A DNA stretch of 64,000 bases from Lysobacter sp. cf310 (GTDB lineage Bacteria > Pseudomonadota > Gammaproteobacteria > Xanthomonadales > Xanthomonadaceae), in NCBI RefSeq assembly GCF_900114355.1, contig NZ_FOSS01000004.1:26238-90237 (forward strand), read 5' to 3'. A model generated the notes under the pieces. That model saw only the letters and a list, made by a program, of their open reading frames with translations, had not been told where the DNA came from and ran no database searches. Numbering within the stretch: the stretch's first letter is position 1; every line of letters begins with the position of its first letter. Below are positions 9,232 to 18,769 of this stretch, in pieces. Position numbers and translations under genes: made by a program.

Positions 9232-12000
9232 TTAATGCGCCTCGTCCCAATTATCACCGACCCCGCTGTCGACGACGAGCGGCACCTTCAGTTCGGCCGC
9301 CCCGGACATCATCGCCCCAGCCTGGGCGACCAGGGTGTCGACGAAGCCGGCCTGGGTCTCGAACACCAGTTCGTCGTGCACCTGCAGGATCATCCGGGCC
9401 TGGCCGCCCTGCCCGGCCAGCCAGGCGTCGATGGCGATCATGGCGCGCTTGATGATGTCGGCGGCGGTGCCCTGCATGGGGGCGTTGATCGCGGCGCGCT
9501 CGGCGCCCGCACGCAGGCCCTGGTTGGAAGCCTTGATGTTCTCCAGGTACAGGCGGCGGCCGAACACGGTCTCGACATAGCCCTTCTCGCGCGCGTCCTG
9601 GCGGGTGCGCTCCATGAAGTCGCGCACGCCCGGGTAGCGGCTGAAATAGAGCGCGATGTAATCCTGGGCCTCGCCGCGGCCGATGCCGAGCTGGCGGGCC
9701 AGGCCGAACGCGCTCATGCCGTACATCAGGCCGAAGTTGATCGCCTTGGCGGCGCGGCGCTCGTTGCCGCTGACCTCGTCCATGGCCTTGCCGAACACTT
9801 CCGCGGCGGTGGCGCGGTGGATGTCGGCGCCGGACGCGAACGCGCGCAGCAGGCCTTCGTCCTCGGACAGGTGGGCCATGATCCGCAGCTCGATCTGCGA
9901 ATAGTCGCAGGCGACCAGCTTGCAGCCTTCCGGCGCGACGAAGGCGCGGCGGATGCGGCGGCCGTCCTCGGTGCGGATCGGAATGTTCTGCAGGTTGGGG
10001 TCGCTGGACGCCAGGCGCCCGGTCGCGGCGCCGGCCTGGTGATAGCTGGTGTGGACGCGGCCGGTGTCGGGATTGACGATCTCCGACAGCTTGTCGGTGT
10101 AGGTGCTGCGCAGCTTCGCCAGGCCGCGGTACTCGAGGATGATGCGCGGCAGCTCGTGCTGGTCGGCGATCGCCTCCAGCGCTTCCTCGTTGGTGCTGGG
10201 CTGGCCGGTCGGCGTCTTGATCAGCGCCGGCAGCTTGAGCTCGTCGAACAGCAGCGCCTGCAGCTGCTTGGGCGAGTCCAGGTTGAAGGTGCGCCCGGCC
10301 AGCTCGGTGGCTTTCTGCTGGGCCGCGAGCATGCGCTTGCCCAGGTCCTGCGACTGCCGGCGCAGCTCGTCGGCGTCGATCATCACGCCGTTGGCCTCGA
10401 TGCGCTCCAGCACCGGCACCAGCGGGATCTCGATGTCGCGGTAGACGCGCTCCAGCGCCGGCTCGGCGGCGAGCCTGGGTCCCAGCACGCGGTGCAGGCG
10501 CAGGGTCACGTCGGCGTCCTCGGCGGCATAGCGGGTGGCGTCGTCCAGCGCGACCTGCGAGAACGAGATCGCCTTGGCGCCCTTGCCGGTCACGTCCGAG
10601 TATTTGATGGTGTCGTAGCCCAGGTAACGCTTGGCCAGCGAGTCCATGTCGTGGCGGCTGGCGGTGGCGTTGTAGACGAAGCTCTCCAGCATGGTGTCGT
10701 CGGCGTAGCCGGCGATCTCGACGCCATGACGGCGCAGCACGTGCAGGTCGTACTTGCCGTGCTGGCCGAGCTTGCGCCGCGCCGGATCGGCGAACACCGG
10801 GCGCAGCGCGCCCAGCACCGACTCCATGGCCAGCTGCGCCGGCACGCCGGGGTAGTCGTGGCCGAGCGGGATGTACCAGGCGCGGCCAGGCTCGACCGCG
10901 AAGCTCAGGCCGACCAGGCGCGCGCGCATCGGGTCCAGCGAATCGGTCTCGCAGTCGAAGGCGAACTCGGCGGCGCCTTGCAGGGCCGCGACCAGCGCGT
11001 CCAGCTGCGCCGGCTCCACCACCGTCTCGTACTCGCCCTGGGCCGCGAGCGCGGCGTCGGGCGCCTCCGCGGGCGCGGACGAGCGCGCGTGACCGGCCGC
11101 GGTCGCGCGCAGGCCGGCGCGGTCGGCGGCAAGTTCGTTGTCGGCGTTGCCGGTGGCGCCCTCGAGCTCGCGCAGCGCCTGCTTGAAGCCGTAGCGCGCG
11201 TACAGCCGGCGCAGGTCGTCGGCGTGGCGCTCGCGCAGCGCCAGCTCGGCCGGGCCGCGTTCCAGGCCCACGTCGGTCTTGATCGTGGCCAGCTGGCGGT
11301 TCAGCGGCAGCCGCGCCAGCGCCGCGCGCAGGTTCTCGCCGATCTTGCCCTTGATCTGATCGGCATGCGCGATCACGCCGTCCAGGCTGTCGTATTCGGC
11401 CAGCCACTTGGCCGCGGTCTTGGGGCCGCACTTCTCGACGCCGGGGATGTTGTCGACGCTGTCGCCCATCAGCGACAGCAGGTCGATGACCTGGTTCGGG
11501 CGCACGCCGAACTTGGCGATCACGCTGTCGTCGGAGTCCATGCGGCTGCCGGTCATGGTGTTGACCAGGGCCACGCCGGGGCGCACCAGCTGGGCGAAGT
11601 CCTTGTCGCCGGTGGAGATGGTGACGTCGATGCCCTCGCCCGCGGCCTGCAGCGCCAGGGTGCCGATCACGTCGTCGGCCTCGACGCCGTCGATGCGCAG
11701 GATCGGAATGCCCAGCGCCTCGACGATCTCGCACATCGGCAGCACCTGCGCACGCAGGTCCTCGGGCATCGGCGGGCGATTGGCCTTGTACTGCGGGTCC
11801 AGATCGTCGCGGAAGGTCTTGCCGGGCGCGTCGACCACGAAGGCCACGTAGTCCGGGCGTTCGTTCAAGGTCGCGCGCAGCATGTTGACCACGCCGAACA
11901 GCGCGCCGGTGGGTTCGCCCGCATCGTTGCTCAGCGGCGGCAACGCATGGAAGGCACGGTAGAGATAGCTGGAGCCATCGATCAGGACGAGTCGTTTCAT
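9232..12000 (-). CDS. polA: DNA polymerase I
   Basis: This 922-residue enzyme does Okazaki-fragment processing and repair synthesis. It has all three domains: N-terminal 5'-3' exonuclease (starts MKRLVLIDGSSYLYRAF), a central 3'-5' proofreading domain with its acidic residues intact (FDCETDSLD, GKYDLHVL and AAEDADVTLRLH), and the polymerase domain with motif A (VACDYSQIELRI), motif B (RRAAKAINFGLMYG) and motif C (QVHDELVFE). The length is close to E. coli Pol I (928). The start at 12000 was picked by similarity. It is followed by an sRNA gene, a position also occupied by sRNAs next to polA in enterics and pseudomonads. Confidence 0.98.
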   Translation of the reverse strand: MKRLVLIDGSSYLYRAFHALPPLSNDAGEPTGALFGVVNMLRATLNERPDYVAFVVDAPGKTFRDDLDPQYKANRPPMPEDLRAQVLPMCEIVEALGIPILRIDGVEADDVIGTLALQAAGEGIDVTISTGDKDFAQLVRPGVALVNTMTGSRMDSDDSVIAKFGVRPNQVIDLLSLMGDSVDNIPGVEKCGPKTAAKWLAEYDSLDGVIAHADQIKGKIGENLRAALARLPLNRQLATIKTDVGLERGPAELALRERHADDLRRLYARYGFKQALRELEGATGNADNELAADRAGLRATAAGHARSSAPAEAPDAALAAQGEYETVVEPAQLDALVAALQGAAEFAFDCETDSLDPMRARLVGLSFAVEPGRAWYIPLGHDYPGVPAQLAMESVLGALRPVFADPARRKLGQHGKYDLHVLRRHGVEIAGYADDTMLESFVYNATASRHDMDSLAKRYLGYDTIKYSDVTGKGAKAISFSQVALDDATRYAAEDADVTLRLHRVLGPRLAAEPALERVYRDIEIPLVPVLERIEANGVMIDADELRRQSQDLGKRMLAAQQKATELAGRTFNLDSPKQLQALLFDELKLPALIKTPTGQPSTNEEALEAIADQHELPRIILEYRGLAKLRSTYTDKLSEIVNPDTGRVHTSYHQAGAATGRLASSDPNLQNIPIRTEDGRRIRRAFVAPEGCKLVACDYSQIELRIMAHLSEDEGLLRAFASGADIHRATAAEVFGKAMDEVSGNERRAAKAINFGLMYGMSAFGLARQLGIGRGEAQDYIALYFSRYPGVRDFMERTRQDAREKGYVETVFGRRLYLENIKASNQGLRAGAERAAINAPMQGTAADIIKRAMIAIDAWLAGQGGQARMILQVHDELVFETQAGFVDTLVAQAGAMMSGAAELKVPLVVDSGVGDNWDEAH

Positions 12001-12228
12001 GCGGGCGATTCTACGCCCGACGGTCGCGCCCGCCGCGAATGCGGAGGCTGCCGTCGGAAAGGAGCGCGGAAATCCACGCTTCGTGGCGATTCGGTTTGCA
12101 TCCCACACCCCCGCCGTCCTCCGGAAGGCCACCCCCTTAACTTAAGGAGGCACTTGCTCCGCTGCTTCGATGCGGCCGCTTCACGGCGGGCGGGGGTATC
12201 CTGAGGGCCTGGATTCCGGAGAACCGCC

Positions 12229-12528
12229 ATGCGCACCCTCACCGCATCGCTCGCCCTGCTGCTGCTCGCCCCCCTGGCCGGTTGCGCCACCATGGGCGGC
12301 GGCGACCCCACCGCCGACCTCAGCAACCCCGAGGTCACGCGCCGCGCCACCCAGGACGGCGACAGCGTCGAGGAGTACCGCGTGGCCGGCCAGCTGCGCG
12401 TGGTCAAGATCACCCCGCTGCGCGGACCGGTGTATTACCTGGTCGACAGCGACGGTGACGGCACCCTGGACAGCAGCAAGGGCGAGGGTCCGATCTCGCC
12501 GGTGCAGTACAAGCTGTTCAGCTGGTAA
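12229..12528 (+). CDS. DUF2782-like lipoprotein
   Basis: A 99-residue putative lipoprotein with a lipobox (APLAGC, Cys19). The mature part contains VEEYRVAGQLRVVKITP and GPVYYLVDSDGDGTLD, the pattern of the small DUF2782 family often found beside polA in gammaproteobacteria. It sits divergent from polA with a 228-base gap that shows no other gene. Function unknown. Confidence 0.85.
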   Translation: MRTLTASLALLLLAPLAGCATMGGGDPTADLSNPEVTRRATQDGDSVEEYRVAGQLRVVKITPLRGPVYYLVDSDGDGTLDSSKGEGPISPVQYKLFSW

Positions 12529-12542
12529 GCACGGCGGCGCCC

Positions 12543-12980
12543 ATGTCCGAACACGAGATCCGCATCCTCGGCGGCGAAGACGAACTGCGCGCGATCTGGC
12601 CGCTGGTATCGCAGCTGCGCCCGGAGTTCGACGAAGCGCGCTTCCTCGCCCAGATCCAACGCCAGATCGCCCAGGGCTGCCGCGTCACGGTGCTGTTCGA
12701 CGACGGCGGCGCGCCGCGCGCGTTCGCGTGCTGGCGGGTGCTGGAAATGCTCGCGGTCGGCCTGCACGTCTATGTCGACGACCTGGTCACCGATCAGAGC
12801 GTGCGCAGCCGCGGTTACGGCAAGGCCATGCTGGACTGGCTCAAGGCCGAGGCGCGGCGCCTGGGCTGCGCGCGCCTGCAGTTGGATTCGGGCACCCAGC
12901 GCCGCGACGCGCATGCCTTCTATCTGCGCGAAGGGCTGCGCATCGAGGCCTTCCATTTCGGGATCGCGCTGGACGAGTGA
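12543..12980 (+). CDS. GNAT-family N-acetyltransferase
   Basis: A 145-residue single-domain acetyltransferase. The acetyl-CoA pyrophosphate loop is RSRGYGKAML near residues 91-100, preceded by the strand VYVDDLVTD and followed by ARLQLDSGTQRRDAHAFYL, the usual motif B region. Substrate unknown. It lies 14 bases after the DUF2782 gene, probably co-transcribed with it. Confidence 0.9.
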   Translation: MSEHEIRILGGEDELRAIWPLVSQLRPEFDEARFLAQIQRQIAQGCRVTVLFDDGGAPRAFACWRVLEMLAVGLHVYVDDLVTDQSVRSRGYGKAMLDWLKAEARRLGCARLQLDSGTQRRDAHAFYLREGLRIEAFHFGIALDE

Positions 12981-13279
12981 GTCCCGGCGCTAGGCGACGC
13001 GGCGAACCGTCGCGCGCACCTGCTCAAGCCGATTGCAAGTTGGCTGGACGCGAGCGTCGCGTTCGGCGGCGGCACGCGCCGGCCTAGCGCGCGCCTGCGC
13101 CCGCGCGGCCGCCGTTCGTCGCCGGCTTGGCGCCGATCTGGAACGGCGCGCACAAACGACTTTGCCGATTCGGTGATTTCGGCGCGCGCGCCCGCGTTAA
13201 ATCTAGGCGCCGGCGTGGAACCGCTCGCGCCGGTCCGGCCTTGAAGGCCGGTTCCGATGTTCAACATGGAGGTTCATCG

Positions 13280-15001
13280 ATGCCTAGTCTGAAGCCGCGC
13301 AGTCTGTCTGCGCTGATCGCCCTTGCGCTGATCGCACCGGCCGCCAATGCGGCCCCCACCTGTCCCGCCAACGTCCTCGCCCAGCCGAAGACCAACCAGT
13401 TGTACGTGCTGTATCCGACCGTCACCACGCCGTTCCCGTCGATCGGTCCGTCCACCTCGGCGGCGCCGTTCAACGTCGCCGACCTGGATCCGGTGGTGGG
13501 CAGCACCACGACGCTGCGCAATCGCATCACCGATTTCATCGTCGACGATTACTGCGAGTTCAACGTCAAGATCAATCCGGTCACCACCCTGCCCGCCCCG
13601 ACGGAACCGCGCTGGCAGATCGTGGCGGTCGGCTCCGACACCGCCGGCAGTCTGTTCGGCCAGGCCCAGGCCGTGGACACCAACGACGCCGACCCGCAGG
13701 ACTACGCGCGGGTGTGGGCGAAGTCGTTCAAGGACACCTACGGCGCCGCCGGCCAGCCGCTCAACGGCATCGGCTCCACCCTGGAGCGCTGGTCCACCGC
13801 GATCGGCACCACCACCTCGCACGAAGCCGCGCACAACTACGGCGCCGCGCACGGCCACTCCGCGCCGCGACCGACCGAGGACGGGCAGAACTGGCACATC
13901 ATGGCGACCGGCTCGACCGGCCTGACCGGCGAGATGCGGGCCGCGCGCAATCGCCACTTCAGCGATACCGAGTACGAGATCCTCGGCCACAACGTCGGCC
14001 TCAACACCAAGACGTTGCACAACTGGGATTTCGTCAATCCCAACAACACCAACGCCAACAAGATGCGCATCAAGCTGCTCAGCACCAGCAACAGCCTGAG
14101 CATCAACTGGTGGTACAACGGTTCGGAAAGCCCCTGGCAGAACCCGACCGTCACCTACACCGGCGGCACCCAGAACTTCCAGGGCAACGTCTATTACGTG
14201 CACAACCTGGACTTCGCCACCGCCAAGCCCTGGAGCGGGCCGACCGCGGGCGTGGTGATGCCGGCCGCGCCGTTCCACACCGGCGCCAGTTTCGCCGGCG
14301 GCGCCAGCGTGATCGTGTTCGACGTGCAGTTGTTCAACGGCGCCACCCTGCTGCCGTTGGCGCCGCGCCTGGCCGGCTACGACGCCGGCGACATCGACGT
14401 CGCCAGCGGCGCGTTCAACCTGAACTTCTTCAACACCAACCCAGCCGCGGGCGCGCTGGAGCTGTCGGAAGTGCAGATCTTCCGTTCCCCGCGCATGCTC
14501 GACATCTCGGCGATGATGCGCAACGGCCGTCCGGTCGATATCCGCGGCCAACCCGTGGAGTTCTTCTCCAGCAGCATCATCCGCAAGCAGACCGTGGCCG
14601 AGCGCCTGCAGGTTCCGCTGGGCAAGATGACCGACCCACGCACCGTGGACATCGTCTACAAGCCCGAGGACTGCCCGCAGGGCGCCAAGGGCAAGCAGGG
14701 CCCGGGCGACCATGCCAGCAGCGAGATCAGGTACTGCCACAAGGGCAATGCGCTGAGTCTGTTCCCCAACACCTACACCTACCTGGTCGCCAACGTGATC
14801 GAACCCAATGCGACCTATTGGGATCCGCGTCTGCGCAAGTTCGTGCAGGGGCCGCAGCAGAACACCATCTACTACCAGGTGGGCGGCGTGGTGCCGGACC
14901 TCAACCGCAACGGCCAGGACGATCTGATCGACATCCGCACCGGCGTGTCCAAGGACGAGGACCGCAACGGCGTGCCGGACGACGCCCGGCCGGAGCAGTG
15001 A
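13280..15001 (+). CDS. Secreted metzincin-like zinc metalloprotease with C-terminal Ca-binding motifs
   Basis: A 573-residue exported protein starting at an ATG with a good GGAGG site (13268). The signal peptide ends near AANAA. The zinc site is HEAAHNYGAAH (His181, Glu182, His185, His191), which fits the metzincin consensus HExxHxxGxxH, and HIMATG (Met208) is a plausible Met-turn. A long beta-rich region follows. The C terminus carries two D-x-N/D-x-N-G-x-x-D elements (PDLNRNGQDDLID and DEDRNGVPDD) resembling calcium-binding EF-hand/thrombospondin type 3 loops. Probably an extracellular protease; the exact family is not recognised. Confidence 0.82.
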   Translation: MPSLKPRSLSALIALALIAPAANAAPTCPANVLAQPKTNQLYVLYPTVTTPFPSIGPSTSAAPFNVADLDPVVGSTTTLRNRITDFIVDDYCEFNVKINPVTTLPAPTEPRWQIVAVGSDTAGSLFGQAQAVDTNDADPQDYARVWAKSFKDTYGAAGQPLNGIGSTLERWSTAIGTTTSHEAAHNYGAAHGHSAPRPTEDGQNWHIMATGSTGLTGEMRAARNRHFSDTEYEILGHNVGLNTKTLHNWDFVNPNNTNANKMRIKLLSTSNSLSINWWYNGSESPWQNPTVTYTGGTQNFQGNVYYVHNLDFATAKPWSGPTAGVVMPAAPFHTGASFAGGASVIVFDVQLFNGATLLPLAPRLAGYDAGDIDVASGAFNLNFFNTNPAAGALELSEVQIFRSPRMLDISAMMRNGRPVDIRGQPVEFFSSSIIRKQTVAERLQVPLGKMTDPRTVDIVYKPEDCPQGAKGKQGPGDHASSEIRYCHKGNALSLFPNTYTYLVANVIEPNATYWDPRLRKFVQGPQQNTIYYQVGGVVPDLNRNGQDDLIDIRTGVSKDEDRNGVPDDARPEQ

Positions 15002-15027
15002 GGGTTTGAAGCGGTAGTGTCATCGTC

Positions 15028-15055
15028 GATGCGCCGGGCTCGGGCCCGGCGCATC
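15028..15055. terminator. Bidirectional hairpin terminator
   Basis: A perfect 12-bp stem (GATGCGCCGGGC / GCCCGGCGCATC) with a TCGG tetraloop sits in the 62-base gap between the metalloprotease gene (+) and uvrD (-). Confidence 0.75.
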
Positions 15056-15063
15056 GCATCGGC

Positions 15064-17241
15064 TCAGGCGGGTTGCAGGTTGGCGTAGGCCAGCACCAGC
15101 CATTTGCTGCCGGCGTCGTCGAAGTTGATCTGCACGCGCGCGTGCGCGCCGGTGCCTTCGTAGTCGGTCACGGTGCCGACGCCGAAACTGGCGTGGCGCA
15201 CCTGCGCGCCCAGCTTGACCGGCGGCGCCTCGATCGCGGCGTGGCCGTAGTCGCGGCGCGGCTGGTTGCCGAACACCGGACGCGAGACCTGCACCTTGGG
15301 CCGTACCTCATGCAGCAGCGACGGCGGGATCTCGCGCAGGAAGCGCGAGGGCACGCCGTACATGTCCATGCCGTGGATGCGCCGGGTCTCGGCGTAACTG
15401 AGCACCAGCTTCTGGCGCGCGCGGGTGATGCCCACGTAGGCCAGGCGGCGCTCCTCTTCCAGGCGTCCGGACTCCTCGGTGGAACGGTTGCTCGGGAACA
15501 GGCCCTCTTCCAGGCCGCCCAGGAACACCAACGGGAATTCCAGGCCCTTGGCGCTGTGCAGGGTCATCAGCTGGACGCCGTCGTCGCCGGCCTGGGCCTG
15601 GCCTTCGCCGGCCTCGAGCGCGGCGTAGCTGAGGAAGGCGATCAACTCCGGCATGGCCGCTGCATCGTCCTCGTCGCTGCGGGTGAAGCGCGAAGCCACC
15701 GAGACCAGTTCGTCCAGGTTGTCGGTGCGCGAATCGAGCTGGCCGCGCGATTCGTTGGCGTAATGCTCGCGCAGGCCCGAGCGCTGCAGGACGTGGTCGA
15801 TCTTCTCCGGCAGCGGCATCGAGACCAGCTCGGCCTCGAGTTCGTCGATCAGCTTGACGAAGCCGGCCAGCGCGTTGCGCGCGCGAGCGGCCAGCAGGCT
15901 CTCGCCCGCCATCCAGCGCGCCGCGACCCACAGCGGTGCGCCGTCGGCGCGCGCGCGCTTGCGCACTTCGTCCAGGGTGCGCTCGCCGATGCCGCGCGTG
16001 GGCGTGTTGACCGCGCGTTCGAAGGCGGCGTCGTCGGCGCGGTTGGCGACCAGGCGCAGGTAGGCCAGGGTGTCCTTGATTTCGGCGCGCTCGAAGAAGC
16101 GCTGACCGCCGTAGACGCGGTAAGGCACTTGTTCGGACAGCAAGGCTTCTTCGTAGGCGCGCGACTGCGCGTTGCTGCGATAGAGGATGGCGACGTCGCC
16201 GTGGCTGCCGCCGTCGCGCACCCATTGGCGCAGGCGCTCGACCACGAAGCGGGCCTCGTCCATTTCGTTGTAGGCCGCGTACAGGTCGATTGGCTCGCCC
16301 TGGCCGGTGTCGGTCCACAGCTTCTTGCCCAGGCGGTCCGGGTTGTGTGCGATCACCGCGTTGGCGGCTTCCAGGATGTTGGCGCTGGAGCGGTAATTCT
16401 GTTCCAGGCGGATGGTCTGGGCGCCGGGGAAGTCGCGCAGGAAGCGCTGCACGTTCTCGACCTTGGCGCCGCGCCAGCCGTAGATGGCCTGGTCGTCGTC
16501 GCCGACCACGAACACGTGGCCGCTGTCGCCGGCCAGCACGCGCACGAAGGCGTACTGGATGGCGTTGGTGTCCTGGAACTCGTCGACGAGGATCTCGCGG
16601 AAGCGGTGGCGGTAATGCGCAAGCAGGGCCGGGTTGTCGCGCAGCAGTTCGTGCGCGCGCAGCAGCAGCTCGGCGAAGTCGACCAGACCGGCGCGTTCGC
16701 AGCGCTCCTGATAGGCCTCGTAGGCGCGCCGCATCGCGTCGGCCCAGGGATCGGCGGCCGGCTGGATGTGCTCGGGGCGGCGGCCTTCGTCCTTCTGGGC
16801 GTTGATCCACCAGGCGATCTGGCGCGGCGGGAAACGCGCCTCGTCCAGCTCCAGCGACTGCACCACGCGCTTGACCAGGCGCAGCTGGTCGTCGCTGTCC
16901 AGGACCTGGAAGCCTTCCGGCAGCTTGGCGTCCTGCCAGTGCAGGCGCAGCAGGCGGTGGGCCAGGCCGTGGAAGGTGCCGATCCACATGCCGCGCGCGC
17001 CGTTGCGCAACTGCAGCTCGACGCGGTTGCGCATCTCGCCGGCGGCCTTGTTGGTGAAGGTGACCGCGAGGATGCCGTGGGTGGGCACGCCGAAGACTTC
17101 GTTGAGCCAGGCGATGCGGTGAGTGAGGACGCGGGTTTTGCCCGAGCCGGCGCCGGCCAGGACCAGATAGTGACCGGGGGCGGCCGATACGGCTTCGCGT
17201 TGGGCGGGATTGAGTGCGTCGAGCAGGTGCGATACGTCCAT
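15064..17241 (-). CDS. uvrD: DNA helicase II
   Basis: UvrD is the SF1A 3'-5' helicase that displaces strands in nucleotide excision and mismatch repair. The 725-residue product shows Walker A GAGSGKT at residues 30-36, motif II VDEFQDTN, the SF1 motif DDDQAIYGWRGA, motif IV QNYRSS and motif VI YVGITRARQKL. A C-terminal Tudor-like segment (VRHASFGVGTVTDYEG) is typical of UvrD/PcrA. Length matches E. coli UvrD (720). The ATG at 17241 was chosen because the sequence after it (MDVSHLLDALNPAQREAV) aligns with the family start. Confidence 0.97.
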   Translation of the reverse strand: MDVSHLLDALNPAQREAVSAAPGHYLVLAGAGSGKTRVLTHRIAWLNEVFGVPTHGILAVTFTNKAAGEMRNRVELQLRNGARGMWIGTFHGLAHRLLRLHWQDAKLPEGFQVLDSDDQLRLVKRVVQSLELDEARFPPRQIAWWINAQKDEGRRPEHIQPAADPWADAMRRAYEAYQERCERAGLVDFAELLLRAHELLRDNPALLAHYRHRFREILVDEFQDTNAIQYAFVRVLAGDSGHVFVVGDDDQAIYGWRGAKVENVQRFLRDFPGAQTIRLEQNYRSSANILEAANAVIAHNPDRLGKKLWTDTGQGEPIDLYAAYNEMDEARFVVERLRQWVRDGGSHGDVAILYRSNAQSRAYEEALLSEQVPYRVYGGQRFFERAEIKDTLAYLRLVANRADDAAFERAVNTPTRGIGERTLDEVRKRARADGAPLWVAARWMAGESLLAARARNALAGFVKLIDELEAELVSMPLPEKIDHVLQRSGLREHYANESRGQLDSRTDNLDELVSVASRFTRSDEDDAAAMPELIAFLSYAALEAGEGQAQAGDDGVQLMTLHSAKGLEFPLVFLGGLEEGLFPSNRSTEESGRLEEERRLAYVGITRARQKLVLSYAETRRIHGMDMYGVPSRFLREIPPSLLHEVRPKVQVSRPVFGNQPRRDYGHAAIEAPPVKLGAQVRHASFGVGTVTDYEGTGAHARVQINFDDAGSKWLVLAYANLQPA

Positions 17242-17295
17242 CGTCGTATTGTAGCGGCCGCACCCGCAGGAACCTTGCTCGGGCCTGGACATCCA

Positions 17296-18264
17296 ATGCG
17301 CATGCGCCTATTGCCCTGTCTGCTGCTGACCCTGTGCGCGCTCGCCGCGGCGGCCCCGCCCGCGCGCGCCGCCGACGACGCAGGCGCCGCGCGCACCCTG
17401 CGCAGCGGCGGCAACGCGCTGCAGGTCCGGGTGGAAGGCGTGTCCGACCCCGAGCGGGTGGCGCTGCTGCAGCGCTGGGCCGCCGAATGCGGGGACGCCG
17501 CGCTGACCGCGTTCGGGCGCTATCCGCTGCGCACCGCGCAGGTGCGGATCCGCGAGATCGACAGCCGCGACCCCAGCCCGGTGCCCTGGGGCCAGACCCG
17601 GCGCGACGACGGCGTGGCGGTGCTGCTGTTCGTGCGCCGCGACGCCAGCCTGGCGCAGCTGCGCGCCGACTGGACCGCGGTGCATGAGCTCTCGCACCTG
17701 TTCCACCCCTATCTGGGCCGCGAGGGCCGCTGGATGGCCGAAGGCCTGGCCAGCTACTACCAGAACGTGTTGCGCGCGCGCGCCGGCCTGCTGACCCAGG
17801 ACCAGGCCTGGCGCGCGCTGGACGCCGGCTTCGGGCGCGGCCGTCGGCTCGGCGCGGGCGCGGCCCTGGAGGAGCTGGGCCGCGGCGGCACCATGCGCGT
17901 GTATTGGGCCGGCGCGGCGTACTGGCTGGAAGCGGACCTGGCCTTGCGCCGCGAGCGCGGACTGGACCTGGACACGCTGTTGTCGCGCTACGCGCGCTGC
18001 TGCCTGGACGCGAGCGCCGACGACATGGACTCGGGTTCGCCGCAGGCGTTCGCGACCGAGCTCGATCGCCTCGGCGGCGACGGCGTGTTCATGCGGCTGT
18101 ACCGGCGTTATGCGCGCTCGCGCGAGTTTCCGGATTTGAGCGCCGCCTATGCCGCGTTGGGGCTGGAGGCCGATGGCGGCGTGCTGCGCTATTCGACGCG
18201 CGCCGATGCCTCGGGTTTGCGCAACGCGATCATGAGTCCGCGCAAGCCCGACGCGGCGCGCTGA
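17296..18264 (+). CDS. Exported HExxH putative metallopeptidase
   Basis: A 322-residue protein with a signal peptide (MRMRLLPCLLLTLCALAAAA, cleavage after ARAA). A gluzincin-like zinc motif is visible: His130, Glu131 and His134 in VHELSHLFHP, with Glu149 in WMAEGLASYYQ as third ligand. This is the arrangement of MA-clan peptidase-like proteins. No other domain is recognised. Divergent from uvrD with a gap of only 54 bases, so the two promoters must overlap. An alternative start at 17302 removes two residues. Confidence 0.82.
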   Translation: MRMRLLPCLLLTLCALAAAAPPARAADDAGAARTLRSGGNALQVRVEGVSDPERVALLQRWAAECGDAALTAFGRYPLRTAQVRIREIDSRDPSPVPWGQTRRDDGVAVLLFVRRDASLAQLRADWTAVHELSHLFHPYLGREGRWMAEGLASYYQNVLRARAGLLTQDQAWRALDAGFGRGRRLGAGAALEELGRGGTMRVYWAGAAYWLEADLALRRERGLDLDTLLSRYARCCLDASADDMDSGSPQAFATELDRLGGDGVFMRLYRRYARSREFPDLSAAYAALGLEADGGVLRYSTRADASGLRNAIMSPRKPDAAR

Positions 18265-18428
18265 AGCTGTCGGCCCGGTTCGGCGCATCGGCGCGTCCGG
18301 CGCTGCCGAACGCCGCGGCTCCGGTGATAGATTGCGACGGTACGCGTTAGGCCATGGATTCGGCAGAGACGCCGCTGGCTGCCGGAACCACTCAACCGCA
18401 TAGCGGCATCGGACAAGGAGTCTTACAG

Positions 18429-18659
18429 ATGCACAAGATCTTGCTTGGCGCGGCGATCGCGCTGATCGGCCTGGGAATGAGCTCCAGCGCGAATGCCTGG
18501 CCGCCGCCGACCGCGACCTGCGACGCCTCCAACGCGGGGGCGCAAACCGCCACCCCGTTCGGCTCCGGTTACATCGTCTGGGAATGCGACGGCAGCCAGT
18601 GGTACTTCATGCTGCAGTACGTCTGCGACTCGAACGGCAACAACTGCATCCCGCTGTGA
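18429..18659 (+). CDS. Small secreted four-cysteine protein
   Basis: A 76-residue product with a signal peptide ending SSANA and a mature part of about 53 residues containing four cysteines (TATC, WEC, YVC and NNC), so probably two disulfides. GGAG lies at a good distance before the ATG. No family is recognised. The peptide is rich in aromatic residues (WPPP, YIVWEC and SQWYFMLQY). Small disulfide-bonded exported peptides of this kind can be envelope-stress, inhibitor or toxin-like factors, but nothing in the sequence decides this. Confidence 0.72.
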   Translation: MHKILLGAAIALIGLGMSSSANAWPPPTATCDASNAGAQTATPFGSGYIVWECDGSQWYFMLQYVCDSNGNNCIPL

Positions 18660-18685
18660 TGCAGCGCGCTCCGAGCTAGAGCGCC

Positions 18686-18713
18686 GGACGCAGGGGCGAG
18701 CGCCTCTGCGTCC
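18686..18713. terminator. Hairpin between convergent genes
   Basis: A 12-bp stem (GGACGCAGGGGC paired with GCCTCTGCGTCC, one G-U pair) lies between the small secreted protein gene (+) and the UPF0114 gene (-). There is no U-run. Confidence 0.5.
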
Positions 18714-18769
18714 CCCCGCCCGTCGCGCGCCGCGGCGCGCGCGGGACCCGGCCGGCGCCCCTCGCCGGC

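Noticed and set aside
9151-12204. A 1017-codon open frame on the plus strand antisense to polA
   Set aside because: It is the complementary shadow of the conserved polA frame in very G+C-rich DNA; polA carries all three domain motifs and the antisense protein has no recognisable domain.
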